Source: Roseibium sp. Sym1 (GTDB taxonomy: Bacteria > Pseudomonadota > Alphaproteobacteria > Rhizobiales > Stappiaceae). From it: a stretch of DNA of 64,000 nucleotides. Numbering within the stretch: position 1 is the first letter of the stretch; the number at the start of each line of letters is the position of its first letter. The DNA is taken from positions 3,942,501 to 4,006,500 of the forward strand of contig NZ_CP114786.1 of NCBI RefSeq assembly GCF_027359675.1. The letters are read 5' to 3'. A model generated the notes under the pieces. That model was not told the DNA's origin, did no database searches, and saw nothing but the letters and a program-made list of their open reading frames with translations. Made by a program: the position numbers and the translations under genes. Positions 1-7,819 of the stretch are shown one piece after another.

Positions 1-1
1 C

Positions 2-823
2 TTCAAGTTCCGTGGCGCGTTCAACCGCCTGAACATGATCCCGCCGGAGGACCGCCCGAGAGGCGTTGTCGCCTGTTCCTCGGGCAACCATGCCCAGGGG
101 GTTGCCGCAAGCGCGAAGCTGCTCGGCATGCCGGCGACCATCGTCATGCCGGAGGACGCGCCGCAGATCAAGCTGGCGCGCACCAGGGGCTACGGAGCCC
201 GGGTGGTGACCTATGACCGGGAAACCGAAAGCCGGGATGTCATAGCCCGCGCGCTTTGCGACGAGAGCGGTGCGACATTCGTCCATCCCTACAACGATCC
301 AGGCGTGATCGCAGGGCAGGGGACCGTCGGCCTTGAGCTGGCCGCGCAGGCAGCTGCGCTCGGGGTCCGGCTCGACGATGTGCTGGCCTGTACCGGCGGC
401 GGCGGACTGGCCAGCGGCGTTGCCCTGGCCCTGGCGCATAAAACACCGGGGACCTGCTTTCACACAGCCGAGCCGGCGCTGTTCGACGACTACAAGCGCT
501 CCCTGGAAAGCGGGACCATCCGGACAAACGCCGTCAAATCCGGATCGGTCTGCGACGCGCTCCTGACCGAAGCACCGGGAGAACTGGGCTTTTCCATCCT
601 GCGCAAACTGGCCGGCGCAGCCGTCACGGTGACAGACGACGAGGCGCTGGCCGCGGTTGCGTTCGCGTTTACGGAACTGAAGCTCGTCGTCGAGCCCGGC
701 GGCGCCGTTGCGCTCGCGGCGCTGCTTTCGGGAAAACTTCCGCTTGAAGACAAGACCGTCGGGATCGTCCTGACAGGTGGCAATATCGATCCCCAGATGC
801 TGATGACGGCGCTGAACCGGTAA
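2..823 (+). CDS. Threonine/serine dehydratase (PLP fold type II), 5' end outside the window
   Basis: The frame is already open at the window edge and reads FKFRGAFNRLN, the family motif in which this Lys binds pyridoxal phosphate, so roughly the first 50 residues are missing. SSGNHAQG (phosphate/substrate loop) and a glycine-rich TGGGGLASG loop follow. The enzyme deaminates threonine or serine (or threo-3-hydroxyaspartate) to a 2-oxo acid plus ammonia in the cytoplasm. The protein ends soon after LTGGN, so it has no C-terminal ACT domain. This points to the short catabolic or hydroxyaspartate-dehydratase type rather than the isoleucine-inhibited biosynthetic IlvA; the substrate cannot be settled from sequence. 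Its stop codon touches the left end of the 822-1087 repeat. Confidence 0.9.
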   Translation, partial: FKFRGAFNRLNMIPPEDRPRGVVACSSGNHAQGVAASAKLLGMPATIVMPEDAPQIKLARTRGYGARVVTYDRETESRDVIARALCDESGATFVHPYNDPGVIAGQGTVGLELAAQAAALGVRLDDVLACTGGGGLASGVALALAHKTPGTCFHTAEPALFDDYKRSLESGTIRTNAVKSGSVCDALLTEAPGELGFSILRKLAGAAVTVTDDEALAAVAFAFTELKLVVEPGGAVALAALLSGKLPLEDKTVGIVLTGGNIDPQMLMTALNR

Positions 824-1087
824 TACCAACCGCACTTAATAGGAACCCATCTGACCGCGTTTGGAGACTGTTCGGCAAGGAGCAGATTGCAGGGCGATAC
901 GGGGTATCGTCCAAAATCTGCGACGCGGCAGAACAGCCTCCAAACGCGGCCTTCGGTGGCCTGTTCCGGCCCGCCGGACGGCGTTGCGCCGCTTGAACGG
1001 CCAACCAGGCCGTCCTGCGCAACGCGCCTTGCCGGCAAACCGGAACAACGACATCAGATCGGTTCCTATTAATTGCGATTGGTATAA
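822..1087. repeat. Palindromic MITE/REP-like element with nested hairpins
   Basis: Imperfect terminal inverted repeats of about 33 bp face each other: the left arm contains ATACCAACCGCACTTAATAG (823-842) and the right arm is its near complement, ending CGATTGGTAT. Inside are two further long stems. One pairs CGCGTTTGGAGACTGTTC (857-874) with its near complement ending at 948. The other pairs GTTCCGG and GCGTTGCGC (963-990) with GCGCAACGC and CCGGAAC (1017-1046). The whole folds as a three-stem cloverleaf. No credible gene lies inside. The dehydratase stop codon is at its left boundary. Confidence 0.75.
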
Positions 1088-1185
1088 CGTGCGAGCGCAT
1101 CGTCAGAGCCCGTCTGCCGGCGTTTCGGATGACCGGAAGGCCGTCTTGTGCAGTCGCAATGGCGGCTGACGCTCGTCCAAACTGA

Positions 1186-1213
1186 AAGGGCGCCGCCAGC
1201 CGGCAGCGCCCTT
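1186..1213 (-). terminator. Hairpin terminator after cheZ
   Basis: AAGGGCGC at 1186-1193 pairs with GCGCCCTT at 1206-1213, about 25 bp beyond the cheZ stop codon. Only a weak T-rich run follows on the minus strand. Confidence 0.55.
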
Positions 1214-1236
1214 CCGTAAAACTCGAAAAACCAGGT

Positions 1237-2502
1237 TCAGTTGAAGAGAGCCTGGCGCTCGGCTTCCGACAGGTTTTCCAGCGGATCTTCTCCGTCTTCC
1301 TCGGCTGCCTCTTCGGTCAGCTCCCAGTCCGCGTCGGCTTCCGCCTCGGCTTCATCGGTGTCGGTGCCGACCTCGCTGTCGAACAGGGCCTCGATGGCCG
1401 CTTCGTCGAGGGTTGCGTCCGGGTCGGCGCCTGCCAGGTCGCTGTCCTCAACGGCCGCTTCCTCCGCATCTGCTGAGGGCGCGGAAGCGAACATGTCGTC
1501 GATGGCAGCCTCGTCCATGGTCGCGTCAGGATCGGAACCGGCAATGTCCGCGGCGGCATCGTCTTCCGCGGCCGGCGCGGCCGCGAACATGTCGTCGATT
1601 GCGGCGGCGTCCATCGGCTCGTCGCCGCCGGACATGATGGCATCGACATCTGCGTCGCTCGCGTGGGTCTCCGCAGCCGCCGGCGGTTCGACAGCGGCGT
1701 CAGCCCTGGTTTCCTTCATCGCGGCGTCGAAGACGTCGTCACTGGCGGAAAACAGTTCGTCGACACTGTTCTGGCAAACACCGCCCTGGAGCTGCGGACC
1801 GTTCAGAAGGTGGGCGTCCGGACGGCTGTCCACGGGACCGGCCGTGTCTTCGGCCTCCATTTCCTCGATGCCCCAGATGTTGATCATCAGGTTGATGCGG
1901 CTTTCCAGGTAACGCAGCACCTGAACGACCTTGTTGGTACGCTGGCCGGTCAGATCCTGGAAGGAGCAGGCCATGAAGATTTCGGTTGCCTTGGCGTCGA
2001 TATCATCGCAGGTCGCGTCGTCGGCACCGTTTTCGCGCAGGACCCAGGCTTTTTCCTGGATCTGCTCGGCGGCTTCCAGAATGGACTGGGTGGCGCCTTC
2101 GGTCTGTGTGACAATCGCGTCCAGCTCATGGGAGGCATCGACAAAGCGGTTGCTCTCGTCGCCTTCCTGCTTGATGTTTGCGATCTCGGCCTTGGTCCGC
2201 TCGATCGCCTCGTGCATGTCGGCAATATCGAGACGGATCTTGTCGAGATCGGGCACCTTGCGCTGGCGGGTGACGACTTTTTCGAGCCGATGAATCGCAC
2301 CAAGGATTTCCGTGGTTTCGGGGGTCTTGTTGCGATTGAGGAATTCCCTCAGAAACCGACGGCCGCGGTCGGATTCCATCAGGGTCTGTTCGAGAGTCTG
2401 ATACTCGGCTTCGCCGATCAGCTCCGGTTCTTCCTGTCTAGCTTCCGCTTTCATGTGGACGCGAATCTCAACTTGCCTAAGGGTCGTTTGTTGCCGTAAC
2501 AC
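1237..2502 (-). CDS. cheZ: CheZ-family protein phosphatase with repeated acidic C-terminal motifs
   Basis: CheZ dephosphorylates CheY-P and resets the flagellar motor signal. The signature QDLTGQR (about residues 182-188), inside a long helical region (about 25-210), is the CheZ family hallmark with its catalytic Gln. The C-terminal half is an Ala/Asp/Glu-rich tail carrying six copies of a short motif such as DEAAIDDMF and DADVDAIMSG. These resemble both the CheY-binding tail of enterobacterial CheZ and the FliM N-terminal CheY-binding peptide. The GTG at 2502 is chosen because GGAGGAG lies just upstream; an ATG at 2454 is possible. The open frame running further upstream to 2730 would overlap the divergent MFS gene and is unlikely to be used. 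No chemotaxis genes are adjacent. Confidence 0.8.
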   Translation of the reverse strand: MLRQQTTLRQVEIRVHMKAEARQEEPELIGEAEYQTLEQTLMESDRGRRFLREFLNRNKTPETTEILGAIHRLEKVVTRQRKVPDLDKIRLDIADMHEAIERTKAEIANIKQEGDESNRFVDASHELDAIVTQTEGATQSILEAAEQIQEKAWVLRENGADDATCDDIDAKATEIFMACSFQDLTGQRTNKVVQVLRYLESRINLMINIWGIEEMEAEDTAGPVDSRPDAHLLNGPQLQGGVCQNSVDELFSASDDVFDAAMKETRADAAVEPPAAAETHASDADVDAIMSGGDEPMDAAAIDDMFAAAPAAEDDAAADIAGSDPDATMDEAAIDDMFASAPSADAEEAAVEDSDLAGADPDATLDEAAIEALFDSEVGTDTDEAEAEADADWELTEEAAEEDGEDPLENLSEAERQALFN

Positions 2503-2575
2503 GGACAACTTCTCCTCCAAGGTAAGGTGAAAATCGTTAACATCCTTTTTAGCAATCCGCCTTGCCCGGGATTTC

Positions 2576-3742
2576 ATGTCCGTCAACATGTCCAGTATTA
2601 GTGCCCGTGTCTCCGGCCTGTTTGCGAGCCACTTCTTCGGAGTTGGCCTGTTTCTGCCGTTCTTTCCTGTCGTCCTGGGGTTTCGGGGGCTTGACGCCAC
2701 CGAGATCGGACTTGTCCTGGGGATCGGCACGATCGCCCGAATCGGTGCCAGCCCGATTCTGTCGAACCTCTCCGACAGGACCGGCCAGCGGCGCCTGTCG
2801 ATCCTGATCTACTCACTGGCGGCAGCCGCTTTCATAGCGCTCTACTTCCTGCCCTTCGGCCTCGTTTTTCTTTCGATTGCCGTTGTCGGATACATGGTCA
2901 TGAATGCGCCGGTGGTGCCGCTCAGCGATGCTTATGCGCTCGATGTCCAGCGCAACACGGGCGCGGATTATGCCAGGATGCGCTTGTGGGGATCGGCAGG
3001 CTTCGTCGTTGCCAGCATCGTTGGCGGAACGCTTGCCTCGGAGGGAACGTCGTGGCTGCTGGTGGTTGCCGTGGGTCTTGCCTCGCTGGCGACGGGAGCG
3101 GTTGCCATGTCGCTGCCGCGTCAGAAACGCGGCGCGAAGCCGACCGACGCCGATTTGGCGGACGCGGACAGGGGCACACCATTCCGAAGCGTCTGGTTCT
3201 GGCCGCTGCTTGTGGTGCTCGGCCTCTACCAGGCAAGCCACTCGGCCTTCTACGGGTTCGGAACGATCTACTGGCAGGCCATGGATGTCCCCGATTTTGC
3301 CATCGGAGTTCTGTGGGCCACGGGTGTTGCGGCCGAGATTGCCCTGTTCACCATCGCGGGCAAGCTGGCGCAGCGGTTCGACCCGCCGATCTTCCTGCTG
3401 GCCGCAGGGGCGGCGGCAACCGTGCGCTGGCTGCTGTTTCCCTTCGCCGGCACGCTGCCGGCCATGGCGGCGCTGCAGACCCTGCACGGCCTGTCCTTCG
3501 GCGCGGCGCATCTGGGCGCGGTCGCGATCCTGGCGCGGGTGGTGCCGAGCCGCTGGGCCGGAACCGGCCAGGGCCTCCTTGCCACATCCGTCGGCATCCA
3601 GATGGCCATCGGCCTCAGCATTTCCGGTGCGCTCTATGAACTCAACCCGGACTGGCCGTTCTACCTGATGTCCATGGTGGCGGCGATTGGCACCCTTGCG
3701 ACGCTGGTGATGACACCGATGCTGCGGCGGCGGATGGGGTAG
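2576..3742 (+). CDS. MFS transporter (HcaT/MFS_1-like)
   Basis: This is a polytopic inner-membrane carrier of 388 residues with about 12 hydrophobic segments. The first helix pair is followed by an A-loop-like segment, SNLSDRTGQRR, at about residues 62-72, a major facilitator hallmark. The overall look matches the phenylpropionate-transporter-like (HcaT) branch, but the substrate is unknown. ATG 2576 is used; a second ATG at 2588 is an alternative. It diverges from cheZ with a short or overlapping leader. The next gene downstream is convergent and belongs to the AT-rich island. Confidence 0.8.
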   Translation: MSVNMSSISARVSGLFASHFFGVGLFLPFFPVVLGFRGLDATEIGLVLGIGTIARIGASPILSNLSDRTGQRRLSILIYSLAAAAFIALYFLPFGLVFLSIAVVGYMVMNAPVVPLSDAYALDVQRNTGADYARMRLWGSAGFVVASIVGGTLASEGTSWLLVVAVGLASLATGAVAMSLPRQKRGAKPTDADLADADRGTPFRSVWFWPLLVVLGLYQASHSAFYGFGTIYWQAMDVPDFAIGVLWATGVAAEIALFTIAGKLAQRFDPPIFLLAAGAAATVRWLLFPFAGTLPAMAALQTLHGLSFGAAHLGAVAILARVVPSRWAGTGQGLLATSVGIQMAIGLSISGALYELNPDWPFYLMSMVAAIGTLATLVMTPMLRRRMG

Positions 3743-3759
3743 CACTCCAAAGTCACTAG

Positions 3760-4551
3760 CTAAAGTGAGAATGCTTCTCTGATTGACTGGGCTTTCCAGT
3801 AGCCACTTCGCGGGAACAACAAATCAGTTAAAATACCATTTGAACGTAAGACTTCTTTCAGACGAGAAAAGTCGCTAGCTTCAATTCGGACGTCAACCTT
3901 CGAGATGAAACAATCCAACGAACCGGACCGAATTTCGGACTTCTTATCTTGGAGGTACTGCTCAAAGGTATCTGTCGAAAGCTGAAGATTACCCGCATCC
4001 ATTTTTCCAAAACAAGAGACACCGCCTAATTGCGAACGGATTCTATTAAATGATACTTCAGAATAATCTGTGAAAATAACGTCGTCAGGATTTGTGCTTC
4101 GATCAAGCCGATAGATTCCAATCACTCCAGGCGATCTTCTAAAATTCGTCGCCATGTATGCTGCGATTAGCGGACTTTTGGTCCAGTCCAAGAGTGGTGT
4201 CGGAACACCAAAGTGTTGCGCAATTACCATAAGCTGCAATCGCTTGTAGTCAGCACCTTTGAGGCTGCGTACGTTTTCGCGCTCCTTCAGGATCATACGA
4301 AGTTCTTTGCATTCAGCTAAGAAATCGTCACTTTGAAACATGCGAATACGAGAGTTTCGTTCCGTCTCTGAGGCAATGTCGCCTGTGCTCGTACGAAAGC
4401 CCGAAGGAACGAGACGCCAAGTTGAGTCTGCTTGACCCCGAAAAACAAATTTCTCTTCACATCCGAGTAGGCAGCCGTTCAGGAATTTGTCTAGAGATAT
4501 CTCATTGACTGCAGTCGGCAAACCAGCACGGGTTAATATCGGCTTAAACAC
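3760..4551 (-). CDS. FRG-domain protein, second gene of the AT-rich island
   Basis: The FRG domain (Pfam family of unknown biochemical function) is clear: VFRGQ at residues 36-40, W45 and P49, then AQHFGVPTPLLDW at 111-123 followed by PLIAAYMA. The rest (about 140-263) shows no domain I recognise. The start is GTG, sharing one base with the stop of the ATPase gene (TAGTG), so the two are almost certainly co-translated. Base composition is clearly more AT-rich than the flanking genes, indicating acquisition. FRG proteins often occur in variable genomic islands; a role as effector partner of the ATPase is inference. Confidence 0.85.
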   Translation of the reverse strand: MFKPILTRAGLPTAVNEISLDKFLNGCLLGCEEKFVFRGQADSTWRLVPSGFRTSTGDIASETERNSRIRMFQSDDFLAECKELRMILKERENVRSLKGADYKRLQLMVIAQHFGVPTPLLDWTKSPLIAAYMATNFRRSPGVIGIYRLDRSTNPDDVIFTDYSEVSFNRIRSQLGGVSCFGKMDAGNLQLSTDTFEQYLQDKKSEIRSGSLDCFISKVDVRIEASDFSRLKEVLRSNGILTDLLFPRSGYWKAQSIREAFSL

Positions 4552-6530
4552 TATATCACTGACTCTATTTTTGAAATTTGATTTGAGACACTTTTGAATA
4601 GTTGTTCATTTTGAACGTGTAGCCGCTCTCCCATGGATTGGTTTGGAATGCTGCCGCCACTACGACGATCAGTGAGATCTTCGCGATCTTGTGCAATGCG
4701 TCGTCGCCAGAAGGGAATCAACTTCGGTTTAAAGCGGCTTGAAAATGGTTTTAACGCAACACCGCTCGATCTGTTCATTTCGGCGAGCTGCTCTTCTCGC
4801 TTGAGGATGTCTTTGATGAACACAAGATTGAGGAGGCACTCATATTTGAAAGAATCCAACTTAGAGTAATACCCACAGCCATATTTTAGCCGAACGGAAG
4901 CATTGAAGTACTGAATTGAACGCTCTAAGTCGTCACAGCATGTCAAAGAAAAATATGCAGCAACGGAGCGGTCATCAACTATATACTGTTCTCGAAGCTC
5001 ACGGCTGTCGCCGTCGCCTTGCAACAAAACGCCACTACTCGGTACGGCCCTTAAGATTCCAGCTAAAGTAAAGGTTTCAAACAAGTCACGAACGCCGCCG
5101 CTTGTGTATCCTATCTTCCGCAATTTCTTCACGAACGGTTCGGCGTACATACACTTTGCAAAGTGAACGTCATCCGCCGCAAACTCCTCCCAATTCTCGG
5201 ATAATTGAGCAATGGCTATAACACCAAGAAGTGGGTTTCGACGGAACTCATCGTCCTCTGAGACGACTCTAAAAATGTTCACTGGAAATCCAACCGAGAT
5301 GGCATTGTCTATATTTCCGGCGACCCGAAAATCAAAAAGACTTTCCAGCAATCGACGACGAAGGTATTTGGGATCGTTTTTTGTGATTCCTACGACGTTC
5401 TCTTTTTCAAGATAAGATAGCATGGCGATTATGGGACTTGCGTAAGCACGCAAACCATAGATTTTCATCCTCCTAATCGATCTGCCGCAAAACGGCTTAA
5501 TTACAGAGTTGACCTCTTTCTCGGACTTTAGCAACCAATTACTTATCGTCTCAACGTAATTCGAGAAAGATACCTGCATAGTGGCGTCGCGCCGAAAAAT
5601 GGGAATTTGCTGAGGATCATGTCTGACTTTTTGAAATTCCGAGTCGTTCTCAAATGTTAAAAACCGATGCATCAGTTTTGGGACGCTTAGCTTATCTCTT
5701 GTATCGTCTTCAGCTAAGACCAACTTGGGTTTCGAATTGACAAACATACCCGTTGATATCGAAGACACATGCCGGTACGTGGTAGTTCGGCAGGACACGA
5801 TGTACCTTAGAGGCGAAATCCTTTCTTCGCCCAAAGCGGTGGCCTTTTTGTCAAGTGCGGTATTCAATTGATTTAGGTAAACAAACACCATTCGACCGGC
5901 GTCTACTGACAAGCTGTCAATATTATCTAAAATAAAGTATAGTTTTCTATTCTTAACAACATTCAGCCAGCATACGATATTCTGAAATATTTCTTCGGGT
6001 CTCTCGTTTGCAAATCGGGCTCTCGATAAACTATCTTTTTTTTGCGTGGCTACTATCCATTCTTCAAATTGTCGATTTTCTTTCTCATTCAGTAAGATGC
6101 TAATTGCCTCGACCAAACGATTTAGTAACGAAGTCAAAAAGAATTCTTCACCGACTGGAACTTCTAGATCACTTGTATCAACGTACAAAAAACGACCGAA
6201 ATCTTGGTACGTGCCCACCACTCGGTGAATTAAGGTGGTTTTGCCACTGCCTTCACACCCCAAAACGACAATATTGTTATTGTTATTAATTTGCTTTCTT
6301 AGGTCACCCTCGATCTTTGTTCGCGGTAAATAGAAGCTGTTTTCTAAAAGGTTTTTGGGCAAAGGATATCCATGTAGACGAACATGGTAGTGGTAGGCGC
6401 TATGATAAGCCTGAGATTTGTACGAAACCAACACGTCATCAAATACTCGTTCCAAGAGCTTTGTAGCCGATCTATTCGGGGAAGAGCTTTCAGCTTCGGA
6501 AATAAGGTCAATCTCAGGTCGAGTGCTCAA
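4551..6530 (-). CDS. STAND/AAA-like P-loop ATPase, first gene of the AT-rich island
   Basis: A 659-residue protein. The Walker A motif GCEGSGKT is at residues 91-98 after a hydrophobic strand, and Walker B LYFILDNID at 197-205. SCRTTTYR at about 246-253 resembles the arginine-containing sensor strand of STAND NTPases. The C-terminal 350 residues are helical without a recognised domain and could be a sensor or effector-binding region. The start is TTG at 6530, the only plausible initiator before the P-loop, with a GA-rich stretch upstream. It overlaps the FRG gene by one base. Codon use and base composition are AT-rich. Function is unknown; a sensor ATPase of a two-gene defence-like cassette is the working idea. 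Confidence 0.8.
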   Translation of the reverse strand: MSTRPEIDLISEAESSSPNRSATKLLERVFDDVLVSYKSQAYHSAYHYHVRLHGYPLPKNLLENSFYLPRTKIEGDLRKQINNNNNIVVLGCEGSGKTTLIHRVVGTYQDFGRFLYVDTSDLEVPVGEEFFLTSLLNRLVEAISILLNEKENRQFEEWIVATQKKDSLSRARFANERPEEIFQNIVCWLNVVKNRKLYFILDNIDSLSVDAGRMVFVYLNQLNTALDKKATALGEERISPLRYIVSCRTTTYRHVSSISTGMFVNSKPKLVLAEDDTRDKLSVPKLMHRFLTFENDSEFQKVRHDPQQIPIFRRDATMQVSFSNYVETISNWLLKSEKEVNSVIKPFCGRSIRRMKIYGLRAYASPIIAMLSYLEKENVVGITKNDPKYLRRRLLESLFDFRVAGNIDNAISVGFPVNIFRVVSEDDEFRRNPLLGVIAIAQLSENWEEFAADDVHFAKCMYAEPFVKKLRKIGYTSGGVRDLFETFTLAGILRAVPSSGVLLQGDGDSRELREQYIVDDRSVAAYFSLTCCDDLERSIQYFNASVRLKYGCGYYSKLDSFKYECLLNLVFIKDILKREEQLAEMNRSSGVALKPFSSRFKPKLIPFWRRRIAQDREDLTDRRSGGSIPNQSMGERLHVQNEQLFKSVSNQISKIESVI

Positions 6531-6835
6531 GGTTTATCTCTCAAAACAAAATTGTGTTCCTATCACTGCAACACGTTAAAGTATATTTCGCCGTTTTAAA
6601 AGACATAGGTACACGCGATTTAGTCGTGATATGCGTTCGCCTTTCACTCCATTTCTCAATCAGGATGCACGGCGCTTAAGACTACGGGGAGGGCCAATCC
6701 AAGACGGGAACTGAGAAAATGCTTGCACCAAGCCAAAAAAACCACATTTAGTTCGCCCTGTGTTGAAATCTTCTTTGATGTCTTTGCAGATAAGGCTCCA
6801 TCTCTGAACTCGGTCTCTTTGCGAAGCTTTCACAC
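6531..6835. other. Intergenic AT-rich spacer upstream of the island
   Basis: About 300 bp between the ATPase start and the dgcA stop. It shares the AT-rich composition of the island. It should contain the island promoter, but I see no convincing -35/-10 pair, no integrase remnant and no direct repeats marking an attachment site. A 61-codon open frame here overlaps the end of dgcA and is not credible. Confidence 0.4.
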
Positions 6836-7819
6836 CTACCCCCACAGCTCCGGCTCGGGGGGATAGAGGGTGCTGCCTTCGAAGCGCAGGCCGGGAGAGC
6901 GGTCCTCGGCCAGCAGAAGCGGCCCGTCGAGGTCGACATAGTCGGCCTCTTGCGCGATGACGACGGCGGGCGCCATGGCCAGCGAGGTGCCGAGCATGCA
7001 GCCCACCATTACCTTGAGGTCCTGGGCTCTCGCATCCTCGACAAGCTTCAGCGCGGCGGTCAGTCCGCCGGCCTTGTCGAGCTTGATGTTGACCGCGTCG
7101 TATTTCTCACGCAGTCCGTCGATGCTCTTGCCCGGGTGCAGGCTTTCATCGGCACACAGGGTCACGCGCCGCTCGAGGCCCGCGAGAAGACCGTCGTTTT
7201 TCGACGGCAGCGGCTGTTCGATGAGGGCGACACCGGCGGCCTCGCAGGCGGCCATGTTGACCTCGAAACAGCTCTCGTCCCAGGCCTCGTTGGCATCGAC
7301 AATCAGGGTGCTGTCGGGGGCGGCCTTGCGCACGGCGGCGATGCGGGCATCGTCGCCCGTTCCCGCCAGCTTGATCTTGAGCAACGGCCGGTGCGCGGCC
7401 GCACGCGTCTTTTCGGCCATGGCGTCGGGCGTGTCGACACTGATGGTAAAAGCCGTCGTGACCGGTGCGAGCGTGGCAATGCCGGCCAACTCGTGAGCCC
7501 GCTTGCCGGTGCGCTTGGCCTCCAGGTCCCACAGGGCGCAATCGACGGCGTTGCGGGCCGCGCCGGCGGGCATGATCTCCAGCAACTGTTCCCGGGACAG
7601 GCCTTCCTTGAGAAGTTCCGAGATTTCGCCGATCTGTGTCTGGACGCTTTCCAGGGTCTCGCCGTAACGGGGATAGGGCACGCATTCGCCGTGGCCGACA
7701 TGGCCGCCGTCGCGCAGCGTGACGACCACGACCTGGGCATGGGTCCGGGTTTCGCGGGAGATCCTGAAACCGCCCGCGATTTCGAAGCGCTCCGCCTCGA
7801 TCTCAACCGAAAGGCTCAT
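6836..7819 (-). CDS. dgcA: N-acetyl-D-glutamate racemase DgcA (enolase superfamily)
   Basis: An enolase-superfamily protein of the dipeptide-epimerase/DgcA group, 327 residues. Visible active-site elements are the KIK pair (K148, K150), acidic ligands in VDANEAW (D175), IEQPLP (E201) and CADES (D224), and a second-face lysine in IKLDKAGG. In the described DgcN-DgcA pathway it racemises N-acetyl-D-glutamate to the L form, feeding D-glutamate into L-glutamate metabolism. It overlaps dgcN by ATGA, so the two are translationally coupled; that pairing is what separates it from an L-Ala-D/L-Glu epimerase. Without the neighbour the substrate would be uncertain. Confidence 0.82.
   Translation of the reverse strand: MSLSVEIEAERFEIAGGFRISRETRTHAQVVVVTLRDGGHVGHGECVPYPRYGETLESVQTQIGEISELLKEGLSREQLLEIMPAGAARNAVDCALWDLEAKRTGKRAHELAGIATLAPVTTAFTISVDTPDAMAEKTRAAAHRPLLKIKLAGTGDDARIAAVRKAAPDSTLIVDANEAWDESCFEVNMAACEAAGVALIEQPLPSKNDGLLAGLERRVTLCADESLHPGKSIDGLREKYDAVNIKLDKAGGLTAALKLVEDARAQDLKVMVGCMLGTSLAMAPAVVIAQEADYVDLDGPLLLAEDRSPGLRFEGSTLYPPEPELWG

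Noticed and set aside
1241..2499. Plus-strand frames opposite cheZ (223 and 278 codons)
   Set aside because: Low-complexity Ser/Ala composition reflecting the acidic repeats on the other strand; no start signals.
3743..6835. Attachment-site repeats or an integrase for the ATPase/FRG island
   Set aside because: I compared both edges and found no direct repeats, tRNA end or recombinase gene; transfer is inferred only from composition and gene content.
6660..6845. A 61-codon minus frame at the edge of the AT-rich island
   Set aside because: Overlaps the end of dgcA in another frame and has no ribosome site or domain.
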